Assembly: GCF_015706575.1 (NCBI RefSeq)
Contig: NW_024037063.1
Coordinates: forward strand, 21,638,927 to 21,702,926
DNA from: Patiria miniata
Taxonomy: Eukaryota > Echinodermata > Asteroidea > Valvatida > Asterinidae
Direction: 5' to 3'
DNA: 64,000 bases
Under the pieces are notes generated by a model, which saw only the letters and a program-made list of their open reading frames with translations, did no database searches and was not told where the DNA came from. Below, piece by piece: positions 31,004 through 43,283 of this stretch. The first letter of the stretch is position 1, and every line of letters begins with the position of its first letter. Position numbers and translations under genes: made by a program.

Positions 31004-32275
31004 TTACGTCCATTGTGATTCGTGGCGCCGAAGCCATGCATTGAGCTCTTCTCGGTTGAAGAGAATGCGCCTAACTTGCATTTCGTCCAGTCCGCCTAGG
31101 TCCTGGCCAAGGGCAATCCACTGGTTTCGGGTGTATATATGCTCAGCCTCGGTGAACAGCCACTGTTTCTGCTCGCTTGAGTTGGGCATGCGAGTAATGT
31201 GCGCCATGTACTTGACGTGCTGTTTTAGACAAAACTCGCTCGCTTGGGATGTCCGGCAGATTTGCAGTATCTCACTGGCGTTATACTTGTACACGTAGGT
31301 GTCCTCACCGTCCATGTTCTTCTTCTTGCTGAACCTGCCTTTGACTAGCTTTCTGCAGAAATTCATCCACAGGCTGTCAAGCTTGTCTTGTTCGGAGGCT
31401 CGGAGTCGTTCGGTTTGCACTGCATAGACTAGTCTGCTGCGCACCATCGCCTCCAGCATCCGGACCCGTGTTGTCATCTTCAACTCCTTGTCCGTCAGGA
31501 CACCCTATATTTCCGCCCACTTTGCCCGTGCAGAGCTGATCTTCTGAGTGATGTGTTGCGGCTTGTTTGGGTCGTCGGCTAGCACGTGCCCGAGGTACTT
31601 GAAGGTCCGGACATTGCCCAGGTCCTCCCCTCCGACTGTGATCAAGCTCTTGCTGTTGCGCGTCTCCTCAGGCGTGTTCCAGGACATGCTGACCGTCTTG
31701 TCCCCTGCCACGGTGAGCCCATAGTTCTTGAACGTCAGGTAAAGGACATTCATCATGCCCTGCAACTCCTCGCGTGTTTGTCCCAGCATAAGTATGTCAT
31801 CAGCATAGGTGATCACTGTGGTCACAGCCTCGCCTCTCGCAGCATGTTCTGCCCGCTGCATCCTGTTTGTACACTTGTTGGTGATGTCATATCGGTGTTG
31901 CACTCCAGCTCCGGGATACTCGCGCTCGATCTGGTGTAGTGCCACGCGCATTACGAGGTCGAGCGCATAATTGAATAGCACACATGACTCCACGGCTCCT
32001 TGTCGCACGCCGCGGTGGATCGGGGCTGGGCGTGCCGTCAAGGTTGGCCTCCGATTGCTCATAGGTCGCCTCGATGATGTCCATGATCTTGTCCGCCTCC
32101 TTGCCTAGCCTCACACGCAGCATCTTCCACAGGGTGGGGCGGTGTAGGTGATCGTATGCCGCCCACAAGTCCACGAAGCATCCCCTGATCGGGCTAGCTA
32201 GATTGCTGGTCGACTGGCGGGCTATAAAGATGCCATCGGCTGTGACGCGCGCACGGCGGAAGCCCCTCAATAATG
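31004..32275 (-). mobile_element. LINE fragment with reverse transcriptase, three frames
   Basis: Minus-strand non-LTR polymerase, 5'-truncated. 32270-31887 holds the fingers and motif A (GCFVDLWAAYDHLHR). 32062-31505 has motif B (RGVRQGAVESCVLFNYALD), motif C (TYADDILMLG) and the thumb (FKYLGHVLADD). 31483-31004 holds the C-terminal region (RVRMLEAMVRSRLVY, KYMAHITRMPNSS). A frameshift after motif A and a stop between thumb and C-terminal part break it. No endonuclease is present. The motif B wording differs from the I-like and CR1-like copies elsewhere, so this is a third LINE lineage; clade not assigned. Confidence 0.83.
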
Positions 32276-32419
32276 ATAATCAACCCTCGATAATGATAAT
32301 CAGGCGCGGATCCAGGATTTTTTTAGACGGAATGTTTTTGCCTTTTCTTGTCATTTGGACATTGTAGATCAATATTCCGACGGGTGCCGCCTTGGCACCC
32401 TTGAGCATTTCTTTTTTAA

Positions 32420-32926
32420 AGGGAAAATACAACATTTGCAAACATAAAACGAAATGATCAAATTATCTCGAAAACCCTTACTGAATTGTTAGGGACTGAG
32501 AGTCTAAAGCATCCTGCAAAATCATTGCTCCTGGTGTGCTGACGTTTTCAAGAAAAGTTGTATTTTTCCAACGCTGGTCGACCGACCAGCATTGGAGAAA
32601 ACTGGCTTTTTTCAAAACTGTTTTTAATTTTTCATGTAAAGTTATTAAGACTTTTCTTTGCAATTGATTACACACCTGCGAAGGGGTACAAGCCTGCTTG
32701 GCCCTGCTAGACTGATTCTCTGACCTTACAATTCCCATTGCTCCGTTTCATCTTAAGTGGGGTCAGGGAACTAGACGGCAAGTATATGATAGGTTTTCAA
32801 TCTACAAGCCCAAAACGTGAAACAAGTCCGTTCAACAATATTTTCTATAACATACCAGTCCTCCAAATCCATTTATTTCTGAAAATTGAAGCAAAAGCAA
32901 ATGTTGTACATTCCCTTTTATAAACA
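32420..32926. mobile_element. TTAA-flanked MITE, family 1 (copy b)
   Basis: 507 bp, with inverted ends AGGGAAAATACAACATTTGC and the complement of AGGGAATGTACAACATTTGC. TTAA precedes it and TTTA follows, a target duplication with one change. Internally it matches 426-946 (shared words AACGAAATGATCAAATTAT, AACGCTGGTCG, CCAAAACGTGAAACAAGTC), with several small indels between copies. Confidence 0.85.
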
Positions 32927-33303
32927 ATAAAATATAAAATAAGTTTTGCATTCATCTCTACAAAACTTCATCCAAACTTGGAGGTGCCCATCATGTTTGG
33001 GGGTAAACAAATATTAATACTGTTTTTCAATAATTTATTTATTTTATGCATAATATGCAAATTAGAATCCGCCATTATCGATCAAACTTATATCCCTATC
33101 TCCTCATGAATTTGCTTAATACTATCAAATGAGGTGTCAATCCAAACCCATGGTTTGCAGGGTCACTGATTAAATTGAAGCTACATAGATACTGAAAAAG
33201 TAACACATTTTGTGCAAAAATACGCAGATTAGCTCAAATCATTATTTTAAATACAGTGTTTCCTACATATCTTGATCTATTGTAAGGAGACACAAAATTT
33301 GCC

Positions 33304-33750
33304 TACGGGTGCACACCGGTAAATAGGCCCTAAATCCATCCGCCGAGCTCATGAATAAAAGTTATACCCTCAAAATATTCTATATTAGAGAGTTCTGAGC
33401 GCCATAAAATTGGGGATTGAAGAGATATGGTAATGAACCTCTAGCCTTGACTTGGGGCTTCCAATTTTTAGCATTTTGGATGCTATTGGGCTCGAAAGTG
33501 GTGCTATTTTGCCATGTTGTGGAGGGATCGTTTTTCAAGATGGCTACTTGTCCGCTTTGGGGAAAATAGGGGTCGTCTTCTTTGGGTGACAATATCTCAA
33601 AAAGTCAATGGTCAACCCACAAAAAAATGAAAAGATAACGAAAGATGACATATGTTGATCATCATTTTTCTGTGCAGCTTGAATACCTGTGAGAGTTCTG
33701 AGTATTTTTAAAAGAATTTTGAAGTATGGGCATTTAGCACTAGTCTATGG
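33304..33750 (+). repeat. dispersed ~440-bp repeat, copy 1 of 3
   Basis: Starts GGGTGCACACCGGTAAAT and ends near GCATTTAGCACTAGTCTATGG. It contains GCTATTTTGCCATG, GGAGGGATCGTTTTTCAAGA and AATGAAAGATGACA-like words. Other copies are at 52213-52645 and 52907-53345. No coding signal and no clear terminal repeats. A more distant relative may lie at 54170-54400. Confidence 0.78.
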
Positions 33751-34890
33751 AAATTTATTTGCAGGGTTGCATCCCTACACTGCAAAGCAGAGATTTGATT
33801 TTATTCACCACACAATTTAACCTATGTACGAATCTCGATCATGCCATATTACATAAAATTAAAACAAGAGTAATTGTACAAAATGTAAAAACTTTATCCA
33901 GGGTGAACAGTTTGGCCCTGCTTAAAATACATGCATTGAAAGTGCACTTTTGGTTCAAAATGTACTTAAAGTGCTGTGCATTCTTGCGTCTGTACTTTGC
34001 GCGTAGATTAATATGACATGGTTGTGATTGAAAGGTGGAGGTGCAGAACAAAAGGTAGTTCAATATTGTGCTTTGTATACAAAAATTTATGTTCAGAAAA
34101 CGTGGACATTTGGAGGAAGTTTTGTTTTTGGAAATATCTTTACTGGATTCTTTATGATTAGACATCCAACCCAAAAAAGACAAGTATTATTTTGAAATAT
34201 CGTAAATTACATGTCGAACATGTCAAAAGTTCACCATTTCCCCTTCAGATTAAATTTTGTTCAGGACATAATGATGTCTTACATCAAGAATGACTCTCCA
34301 AATTATATTTTAATTTGAGTTAGGGGAAAGACTGCCCTGCTGAATGCGTTAAAATGAAACTGACGGACATTTATTAAGTTTTGCCAAAGTCAAATAATCT
34401 TCGATCTTCATTTGTTTAATAAAGAAACTGAGAAAAAGACGCGCTTTTATGGGATCCCCTATAGCGGACTTTCGGCAACGGTGCACTTTTTGGGACGGTT
34501 AGGTGTCGCCTGGAAAGAAAACCCCACTAACCTATTAGAAACCAATACCATTGACTATAAATGATGATTAAGCGCAGTTTAATCAGGTTTATGGACGCGC
34601 GGACACCTCGAGAATTTTGAGAAGATCCCTGATGTGATAGTTTACGATTACGTCACACGCTAAACGCGTGAATAACTGGCGGTCATTGGTGGAAAGTTCT
34701 TTTGCGTACATGTAGATAGCACGCAATAGTTTGGCGGCGCGTCATTTATGATTCCACCTCTGACCGGGAAAGAGACATTTTTGTTTGCCCATGAAACTTA
34801 ACCCACCACCACCACCCCATCAGCCACCTTTGCCTTTTCACCCTCTTCTTTGCTCTATTGGGTTCAGAAGCTCCGCTTTCTTTTACTTTT
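33751..34890. other. no gene seen
   Basis: Interior of the 4.6 kb composite element. AT-rich to about 34440, then more GC-balanced with CpGs (34440-34760) and a CCACCACCACC run at 34803. No convincing frame or motif. Confidence 0.45.
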
Positions 34891-36613
34891 AATAATAATA
34901 AGTGCCAGCCGCCAGATAATAAGTGGCGGCCGATGTACAAAAAATATTTTCACATGTACCAAAAAAATATATTCACACTTATTGAGTGGCACTGTCCGTC
35001 TTCCGTGCTCGTGTACTTTTTCAAGTTACGGAATTTAACACGAATGCCATGTTTATGTTCGTCATGGAGCCGAGCCGCCGGCATTTTAGAGTGCTGAGTC
35101 GCAGTGTTCAGGACGCGCTCAAGTTTCCATCATAATTTTGTGGGAAATCAGGTTGCATTCTTAAGATGATATTCAGTTAATTGAAGCATATATTCGGTAC
35201 GTATATTCACATATGCGGCGCTATAGGATCTTTTGGCCTAGCCTGTGCACAATCATTTTTTCGACGGAACTTGCACGAAATAAATGGCATACTGTGATAA
35301 TTATGTGTGCAACGCCCTTTAGCCAATCAGGCTGGTCCTAACGCTTGACCACCGGTACCAAATGAGGAAAACAACGTTATAGCCGATTTTGGCAATGTAT
35401 ACACCTCCAGAGTTGGAAAATATGTGATAGCATTGCAGCGGTGGCAGTTTTTAGGGTGCAATCACCCTGGTTTTGTTTCAAATGTCTATCAAAATGCTTG
35501 TTACCACTTTAGGGGCGGTTTACCTTGCGCATGCGCACTATAATCATTTATGCCCTAATTTGATACTGACCAAATCCACCGCTCTTTTCAGGGCAACATT
35601 AGGTTTGTGCGCATGTCCGTGCTTTTTGCTCGTACAACACGCCCTCTTGTGGCCGAATTGTATCCAGTCTCTTTTGGAGTAAAAACAGCTCACCGGAGGA
35701 CGTCTTTTCAATCACTTTTTCATATTACAAATAAGTTTTTGATATTGGAGATATAACAATAAATCGACAGAAAAAGGACTATAATTTTTTCATCAAATAG
35801 GACTGTGAAATTTTGCCAAGACTCTTGATGAAAAAAACACCTCCGAAAAAAACTAATTTGATTGCGACGTTTTATCAGTGTCTCAATCGGAACGAAAATA
35901 ACGTTCACGTTTACGTTTCTTTGAATTTGTCGTCGTCTGGCGTATACTGTGTTTTATTGTGCAGTTGAATGGCGAAAACCACACTAGCTCCGTGTTCAGT
36001 AAACCAACCAGGGAAACAAATAATTATATACCTGCGTGCGTATCGTGAAAGTATCGTATAAGGCGCTAAACAACCATGCATGCGGATGACGTTTGGGAGA
36101 AAAAAATTCGCGGGCGGTCGGGGGGGGGGGGGCCAAGCGAATGTGAGCCTCTGGAACAGCGGTGGATAGTCTGCTCACCCCATTTTTTTCCATGTCTTGA
36201 TCCCCTCTCCCAAACTTTCCAGGATTGTTGTTTTACATGTTTAAATTGGGCGGAAGAAATTCGTCACCGTTTTCACGAAGAGCCACATATGTGGATTTTA
36301 AAGAAAAGGCGTTTTCGAGAAAATTGCAAAAGAAGTTTCTCATATTTTAAAACTGCAAAATATACCATTTTGCAACAACTTTGTGCAGCAAGAAAACCAT
36401 CACACGATTCTACGAAAGCTGAAGTTTTACATGAACCCGGTTATAAGTCTTAATACAGCAGTTAATAAGTGAAAATTTATGAATAAAGATATGTGGCTCT
36501 TCCTGAAAACGCAAATTCAGGTTTCCGAGATATTGGCCCTTTCTGTTCAACGTGTATTTCCATTAATAGGCGCGCGTGAGCGCACGCGCGTAGCTGAAAT
36601 GTAACAAAGATAT

Positions 36614-37335
36614 CGTCGCAGAGCTGACAAACCGGCGAATCGACCATTTTGGCGATTTCGACTTTTTGTTATTTTTAGGCTTTATGAAGGTTGCTCTTTC
36701 AAGTATTTATGCCAAAATTCTTAATATTTGTCTGGATTTTGAGATTCAGAGCCCCCCTTGTGGCGAATCACTCACAAAAACAAATCCATAATTTGACATA
36801 GTGACGAATACGAAATTTCGCTGGTAACCAGCTTATGTAAGGTGTGCGTTCCAAGTACCAACGAATGTTATTCGTCAGTTTGTCGGATTGCGCGTGCGTG
36901 CACGCGCGATCCGACAAACTGACGAATAGCATACAAACATTTCGCTGGTAACCAGCTTATGTAAGGTGTGCGTTCAAAGTACCAACGAATGTTATTCGTC
37001 AGTTTGTCGGATTGCGCGTGTGTGCACGCGCGATCCGACAAACTGACGAATAGCATAAAAACAGTGTGAAGAACAACCGGATATTGCAGATTAATGTAAT
37101 TTGACAAACTGACGAATGCGTTTACGATCAAATAAAATCATATCGCACAACTTCTCTGATTAAATAAGTGACCTGGTGGATACTTAGTTTCATATTTTAT
37201 TCAGAATATATACTAACATTTTTTTTATCGAAACATTAAGGGTAAAATACGGCGCCCGGAGAAGTGTCCAACTTCAAACGCGAATTACTCCAAACAAGGT
37301 TTTTGCTTATTCGTCGGTTTGTCAGCTCTGCGACG
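36614..37335. mobile_element. second inverted-repeat element nested in the first, ATAT duplication
   Basis: 722 bp. Ends are CGTCGCAGAGCTGACAAACC and the same sequence inverted, about 27 bp with one change. ATAT flanks it (36610-36613, 37336-37339), and the empty version AAAGATATGTGGCTC is at 36486-36500. The interior has two 124-bp direct repeats with hairpins and further half-sites like GACAAACTGACGAAT. It inserted after the outer element, so it is younger. Confidence 0.83.
36816..37062. repeat. two 124-bp tandem repeats, each with a 28-bp-arm hairpin
   Basis: Copies at 36816-36939 and 36940-37062, nearly identical. Each has a hairpin (36870-36928, 36994-37052) with arms starting ATTCGTCAGTTTGTCGGAT and a short loop rich in GCGTGC. 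The arms resemble the terminal repeat of the host element (GACAAACCGGCGAAT), so they may be multiplied transposase-binding sites. Confidence 0.85.
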
Positions 37336-38228
37336 ATATGTGGCTCTTCGTGAAAACGCAAATCTCATTTTCCCTACTTTTACGTATTTCCGTGCAATGG
37401 GTTTTCTACGCGTTGAAAGGGCAAAAATGTATGTGGCTCTTCGTGAAAACGCAAAATGCATTTATCAAGATGTTTGTCCCTTGCAACATTAATGTAACTT
37501 AGAAATTAATGATGTTTTGCTTTCAGAAACATGTCAAAATGGTTAAGTACATTGTTTCAATGCAAAATAGTGAAAAAAACAAAATCGAAAAAGTTGTAAT
37601 TTTTGACATATGTGGCTCTTCGTGAAAATGGTGACGAATTGTGTACAGGTTGTCTGTCCAACAAAAAAAATATAACTTCGAATCGGGCATTTTTTAAAAG
37701 TGGGGGCAGTATTCATACTTGATGTCTAATTGTTGCTGAGGACCGTTCCCAATGCTTTTTAGTTGGTTTCATTATAAGATGTTTCGTTCAAAAGATAGTA
37801 GAGCAAAACGGGACTTGAAAAACCACCTAAGCCATTTTTGTCTGAAATTATATCTCCTGTTCTTCCAAAAATCCTTGATTCAAATGATAAACTGAACCAT
37901 AATGACCCATCCTTTGTGTGTTTAACTCCGTTTCAAGGAAAGTGGCCCAAGACCAGGGGCGAAAATCCCGGGGACGTGGGGTATGTAACCCCCAACACTT
38001 TTTGACAAGGGTAATGGGCTGTTGAATCGAACCCCCCCCCCCCCTTTTCGGATGAGGACAAAATATCGGATTTCGAGGTATTGTCGAACACCCACAACCA
38101 AAAATGTATACATGTATACTGGGGAATGAAATTTAACTCCAGCAAATGTAACATCATGCTGCTCAATTCAACCAAAACTTGACACCAAATTTAATTTGGT
38201 CTTGTATGTACAAGAATCATCCAAATAA

Positions 38229-40130
38229 CTCATGTACTTTTTCAAGTTACGGAATTTTGAACACAAATCACGTATTTATGTTCGTCATGGAGCCGAGCCG
38301 CCGCCATTTTAGAGTGCTGAGTCGCATTGTTCAGGACGCCCTCACGTGAATTGCCGCACAGCTTATCGTGGTTAAAAAAAGTCAACAACTTGACAAGTTT
38401 TCATCATAATTTTGTTTGAAATCAGGTTGCATTCTTAAGATGATATTCAGTTAATTGAAGCATATATTCGGTACGTATATTCACATATGCTGCGCTATAG
38501 GATTTTTGGGCCTAGCCTGTGCACAATAATTTTTTCGACGGAACTTGCACGAAATAAATGGCATACTGTGATCATTATGTGTGCAACGCCCTTTAGGCCA
38601 TCGGCCTGGTCTTAAAGCTTGGCCACCGGTACCAAATGAGGAAAACAAAAGATATGGCGATTTTTGGCAATGTATACATCTCCAGAGTTGGAAAATATGT
38701 GATAGCATTGCAGCGGTGGCAGCTTTTAGGGCGCTATCACCCTGGTTTTGTTTCAAATGTCTATCAAAATGCTTGTTACCACTTTAGGGGCGGTTTATCT
38801 TGCGCATGCGCACTCTAATCATTTATGCCCTGATTTGATACTGACCAAATCCACCGCTGTTTTCAGGGCAACATTAGGTTTGTGCGCATGTCCGTGCTTT
38901 TTGCTCGTACAACACGCCCTCCTGTGGCCGAATTGTATCCAGTCTCTTTTGGGGTAAAAACAGCTCACCGGAGGACGTCTTTTCAATCACTTTTTCATAT
39001 TACAAATAAGTTTTTGATATTGGAGATATAACAATAAATCGACAGAAAAAGGACTATAATTTTTTCATCAGATAGGACTGTGAAATGTTGCCAAGACACT
39101 TGATGAAAAAACACCTCCGAAAAAACTAATTTGATTGCGACGTTTTTATCAGTGTCTCAATCGGAACAAAAATAACGTTCACGTTTACGTTTCTTTGGAT
39201 TTTTCGTGGTCTGGCGTATTACTGTGTTTTATTGTGCAGTTGAATGGCGAAAACCACACTAGCTCCGTGTTCAGTAAACCAACCAAGGAAACAAATAATT
39301 ATATACCTGCGTGCGTATCGTGAAAGTATCGTAAAAGGCGCTAAACAACCATGCATGCTGATGACGTTTGGGAGAAAAAAATTCGCGGGCGGGGGGGGGA
39401 CCAAGCGAATGTTAGGCTCTGGAACAGCGGTGGATAGTCTGCTCACCCCATTTTTTTCCATGTCTTGATCCCCTTTTCCAAAATTTCCAGGACTTTTGTT
39501 TTACATGTTTAAATTGGGCGGAAGAAATTGTGTACAGGTTGTCTGTCCCACAAAAAAAATATAACTTCGAATCGGGCATGTTTTTAAAAGTGTGGGCTGT
39601 ATTCAAACTTGATGTCTAATATTATTGTTGATGAGGACCGTTCCAAATGCTTTTTAGTTGGTTTCATTATAAGATGTTTCGTTCAAAAGATAGTAGAGCA
39701 AAACGGGACTTGAAAAACCACTTAAGCCATTTTTGTCTGAAATTATATCTCCTGTTCTTCCAAAAATCCTTAATTCAAATGATAAACTGAACCATAATGA
39801 CCCATCCTTTGTGTGTTTCACTCCGTTTCAAGGAAAGTGGCCCAAGACCAGGGGCAAAAATCCCGGGGGACGGGGGTATGTAACCCCCAACACTTTTTGA
39901 CAAGGGTAATGGGCTATTGAATCGACCCCCCCCCCCCCTTTTTTGGATGAGGACAAAATATCGGATTTCGCGGTATTGTCGAACACCCACAACCAAAAAT
40001 GTATACATGTATACTGGGGAATGAAATTTAACTCCAGCAAATGTAACATCATGCTGCTAAATTCAACCAAAACTTGTCATTCAAGACCAAATTTAATTTG
40101 GTCTTGTATGTTTAAGAATCATCCAAATCA
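38229..40130 (+). repeat. array unit 2 (long)
   Basis: 1,902 bp. Nearly identical to unit 4, with most differences in G- and C-run length. It contains GCGCATGCGCAC and CGCCCTCCTGTGGCCG in the part absent from short units. Confidence 0.8.
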
Positions 40131-41375
40131 CTCATGTACTTTTTCAAGTTACGGAATTTCGAACACATATGCCGTGTTTATGTTCGTCATGGAGCCGAGC
40201 CCCCGCCATTTTAGAGTGCTGAGTCGCAGTGTTCAGGACGCCCTCATGTGAATTTTCGCACAGCTTATCGTGGTTAAAAAGTCAACAACTTGACAAGTTT
40301 TCATCATAATTTTGTGGGAAATCGGGTTGCATTCTTAAGATGATATTCAGTTAATCGAAGCAAAATTCGGTACGTATATTCACATATGCAGCGCTATAGG
40401 ATTTTGTGCCTTTTCTCAATCGGAACGAAAATAACGTTCACGTTTACGTTTCTTTGGATTTTTCGTGGTCTGGCGTATTACTGTGTTTTATTGTGCAGTT
40501 GAATGGCGAAAACCACACTAGTTCCGTGTTCAGTAAACCAACCAGGGAAACAAATAATTATATACCTGCGTGTGTATCGTGAAAGTATCGTAAAAGGCGC
40601 TAAACAACCATGCATGCGGATGACGTTTGGGAGAAAAAACATCGGAGGGGTGGGGGACAAACGCATGTGAGCCTCTGGAACAGCGGTGGAGAGTCTGCTC
40701 ACCCCATTTTTCCATGTCTTGATCCCCTTTTCCCCAAATTTCCAGGACTGTTGTTCTACATGTTTAATTAGGCGAAAGAAATTGTGTACAGGTTGTCTGT
40801 CCCACAAAAAAAATACGTAACGTCGAATCGGGCATGTTTTTAAAGTGGGGGCAGTATTCAAACTTGATGTCTAATTGTTGCTGAGGACCGTTCCCAATGC
40901 TTTTTAGTTGGTTTCATTATAAGATGTTTCGTTCAAAAGATAGTAGAGCAAAACGGGACTTGAAAAACCACCTAAGCCATTTTTGTCTGAAATTATATCT
41001 CCTGTTCTTCCAAAAATCCTTGATTCAAATGATAAACTGAACCATAATGACCCATCCTTTGTGTGTTTAACTCCGTTTCAAGGAAAGTGGCCCAAGACCA
41101 GGGGCGAAAATCCCGGGGACGTGGGGTATGTAACCCCCAACACTTTTTGACAAGGGTAATGGGCTGTTGAATCGAACCCCCCCCCCCCCCCTTTTCGGAT
41201 GAGGACAAAATATCGGATTTCGAGGTATTGTCGAACACCCACAACCAAAAATGTATACATGTATACTGGGGAATGAAATTTAACTCCAGCAAATGTAACA
41301 TCATGCTGCTCAATTCAACCAAAACTTGACACCAAATTTAATTTGGTCTTGTATGTACAAGAATCATCCAAATAA
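40131..41375 (+). repeat. array unit 3 (short)
   Basis: 1,245 bp. It passes from GCGCTATAGGATTTTGTGCC directly to TTCTCAATCGGAACG, skipping about 660 bp found in long units. Near identical to unit 5. Confidence 0.8.
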
Positions 41376-43283
41376 CTCATGTACTTTTTCAAGTTACGGA
41401 ATTTTGAACACAAATCACGTATTTATGTTCGTCATGGAGCCGAGCCGCCGCCATTTTAGAGTGCTGAGTCGCATTGTTCAGGACGCCCTCACGTGAATTG
41501 CCGCACAGCTTATCGTGGTTAAAAAAAAGTCAACAACTTGACAAGTTTTCATCATAATTTTGTTTGAAATCAGGTTGCATTCTTAAGATGATATTCAGTT
41601 AATTGAAGCATATATTCGGTACGTATATTCACATATGCTGCGCTATAGGATTTTTGGGCCTAGCCTGTGCACAATAATTTTTTCGACGGAACTTGCACGA
41701 AATAAATGGCATACTGTGATCATTATGTGTGCAACGCCCTTTAGGCCATCGGCCTGGTCTTAAAGCTTGGCCACCGGTACCAAATGAGGAAAACAAAAGA
41801 TATGGCGATTTTTGGCAATGTATACATCTCCAGAGTTGGAAAATATGTGATAGCATTGCAGCGGTGGCAGCTTTTAGGGCGCTATCACCCTGGTTTTGTT
41901 TCAAATGTCTATCAAAATGCTTGTTACCACTTTAGGGGCGGTTTATCTTGCGCATGCGCACTCTAATCATTTATGCCCTGATTTGATACTGACCAAATCC
42001 ACCGCTGTTTTCAGGGCAACATTAGGTTTGTGCGCATGTCCGTGCTTTTTGCTCGTACAACACGCCCTCCTGTGGCCGAATTGTATCCAGTCTCTTTTGG
42101 GGTAAAAACAGCTCACCGGAGGACGTCTTTTCAATCACTTTTTCATATTACAAATAAGTTTTTGATATTGGAGATATAACAATAAATCGACAGAAAAAGG
42201 ACTATAATTTTTTCATCAGATAGGACTGTGAAATGTTGCCAAGACACTTGATGAAAAAACACCTCCGAAAAAACTAATTTGATTGCGACGTTTTTATCAG
42301 TGTCTCAATCGGAACAAAAATAACGTTCACGTTTACGTTTCTTTGGATTTTTCGTGGTCTGGCGTATTACTGTGTTTTATTGTGCAGTTGAATGGCGAAA
42401 ACCACACTAGCTCCGTGTTCAGTAAACCAACCAAGGAAACAAATAATTATATACCTGCGTGCGTATCGTGAAAGTATCGTAAAAGGCGCTAAACAACCAT
42501 GCATGCTGATGACGTTTGGGAGAAAAAAATTCGCGGGCGGGGGGGGGGGGGGACCAAGCGAATGTTAGGCTCTGGAACAGCGGTGGATAGTCTGCTCACC
42601 CCATTTTTTCCCATGTCTTGATCCCCTTTTCCAAAATTTCCAGGACTTTTGTTTTACATGTTTAAATTGGGCGGAAGAAATTGTGTACAGGTTGTCTGTC
42701 CCACAAAAAAAATATAACTTCGAATCGGGCATGTTTTTAAAAGTGTGGGCTGTATTCAAACTTGATGTCTAATATTATTGTTGATGAGGACCGTTCCAAA
42801 TGCTTTTTAGTTGGTTTCATTATAAGATGTTTCGTTCAAAAGATAGTAGAGCAAAACGGGACTTGAAAAACCACTTAAGCCATTTTTGTCTGAAATTATA
42901 TCTCCTGTTCTTCCAAAAATCCTTAATTCAAATGATAAACTGAACCATAATGACCCATCCTTTGTGTGTTTCACTCCGTTTCAAGGAAAGTGGCCCAAGA
43001 CCAGGGGCAAAAATCCCGGGGGACGGGGGTATGTAACCCCCAACACTTTTTGACAAGGGTAATGGGCTATTGAATCGACCCCCCCCCCCCCCTTTTTGGA
43101 TGAGGACAAAATATCGGATTTCGCGGTATTGTCGAACACCCACAACCAAAAATGTATACATGTATACTGGGGAATGAAATTTAACTCCAGCAAATGTAAC
43201 ATCATGCTGCTAAATTCAACCAAAACTTGTCATTCAAGACCAAATTTAATTTGGTCTTGTATGTTTAAGAATCATCCAAATCA
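41376..43283 (+). repeat. array unit 4 (long)
   Basis: 1,908 bp, a near copy of unit 2 at an offset of 3,147-3,153 bp. Confidence 0.8.

Larger units (their letters stand above)
30388..35004. mobile_element. Mutator-like composite element with long inverted ends
   Basis: The ends are inverted over roughly 100 bp. On the left, GGAAGACGGATAGTGCC is followed by ACTCAAT, TTTTTTTGGTAC, TGTGAAAATATTTTTT and GCCGCCACTTATTATCTGG. The complement of 34900-35004 gives the same order with few changes. CTCATGTAC (30379-30387) and CTCGTGTAC (35008-35016) look like a 9-bp target duplication, and the uninterrupted site is visible at 38229, 40131, 41376 and 43284. Long TIRs and a 9-bp duplication fit Mutator-like elements. 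No transposase frame is seen. The interior holds a TRMT2A-like exon, a LINE, a TTAA MITE and a dispersed repeat. Confidence 0.7.
36262..37636. mobile_element. inverted-repeat element with AATT target duplication
   Basis: 1,375 bp. Ends are CGTCACCGTTTTCACGAAGA and the complement of CGTCACCATTTTCACGAAGA, about 30 bp inverted with one change. AATT lies on both sides (36258-36261, 37637-37640). The other units read GAAGAAATTGTGTACAGG uninterrupted (for example near 39523), a clean empty site. The word ATGTGGCTCTTCGTGAAAA recurs near 36489, 37338, 37432 and 37609, as subterminal repeats that may serve transposase binding. No transposase frame. Confidence 0.85.
35008..38228 (+). repeat. array unit 1 (long), carrying a nested insertion
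   Basis: 1.84 kb without the inserted element at 36262-37636. Its beginning directly follows the 4.6 kb composite element. It is more diverged from units 2-5 than those are from each other. Confidence 0.8.

Noticed and set aside
38481-42471. Identical 60-91-codon frames in the array units as small genes
   Set aside because: The identity reflects a recent DNA duplication. The frames have no start context, domain or conservation in the diverged units 1 and 6.
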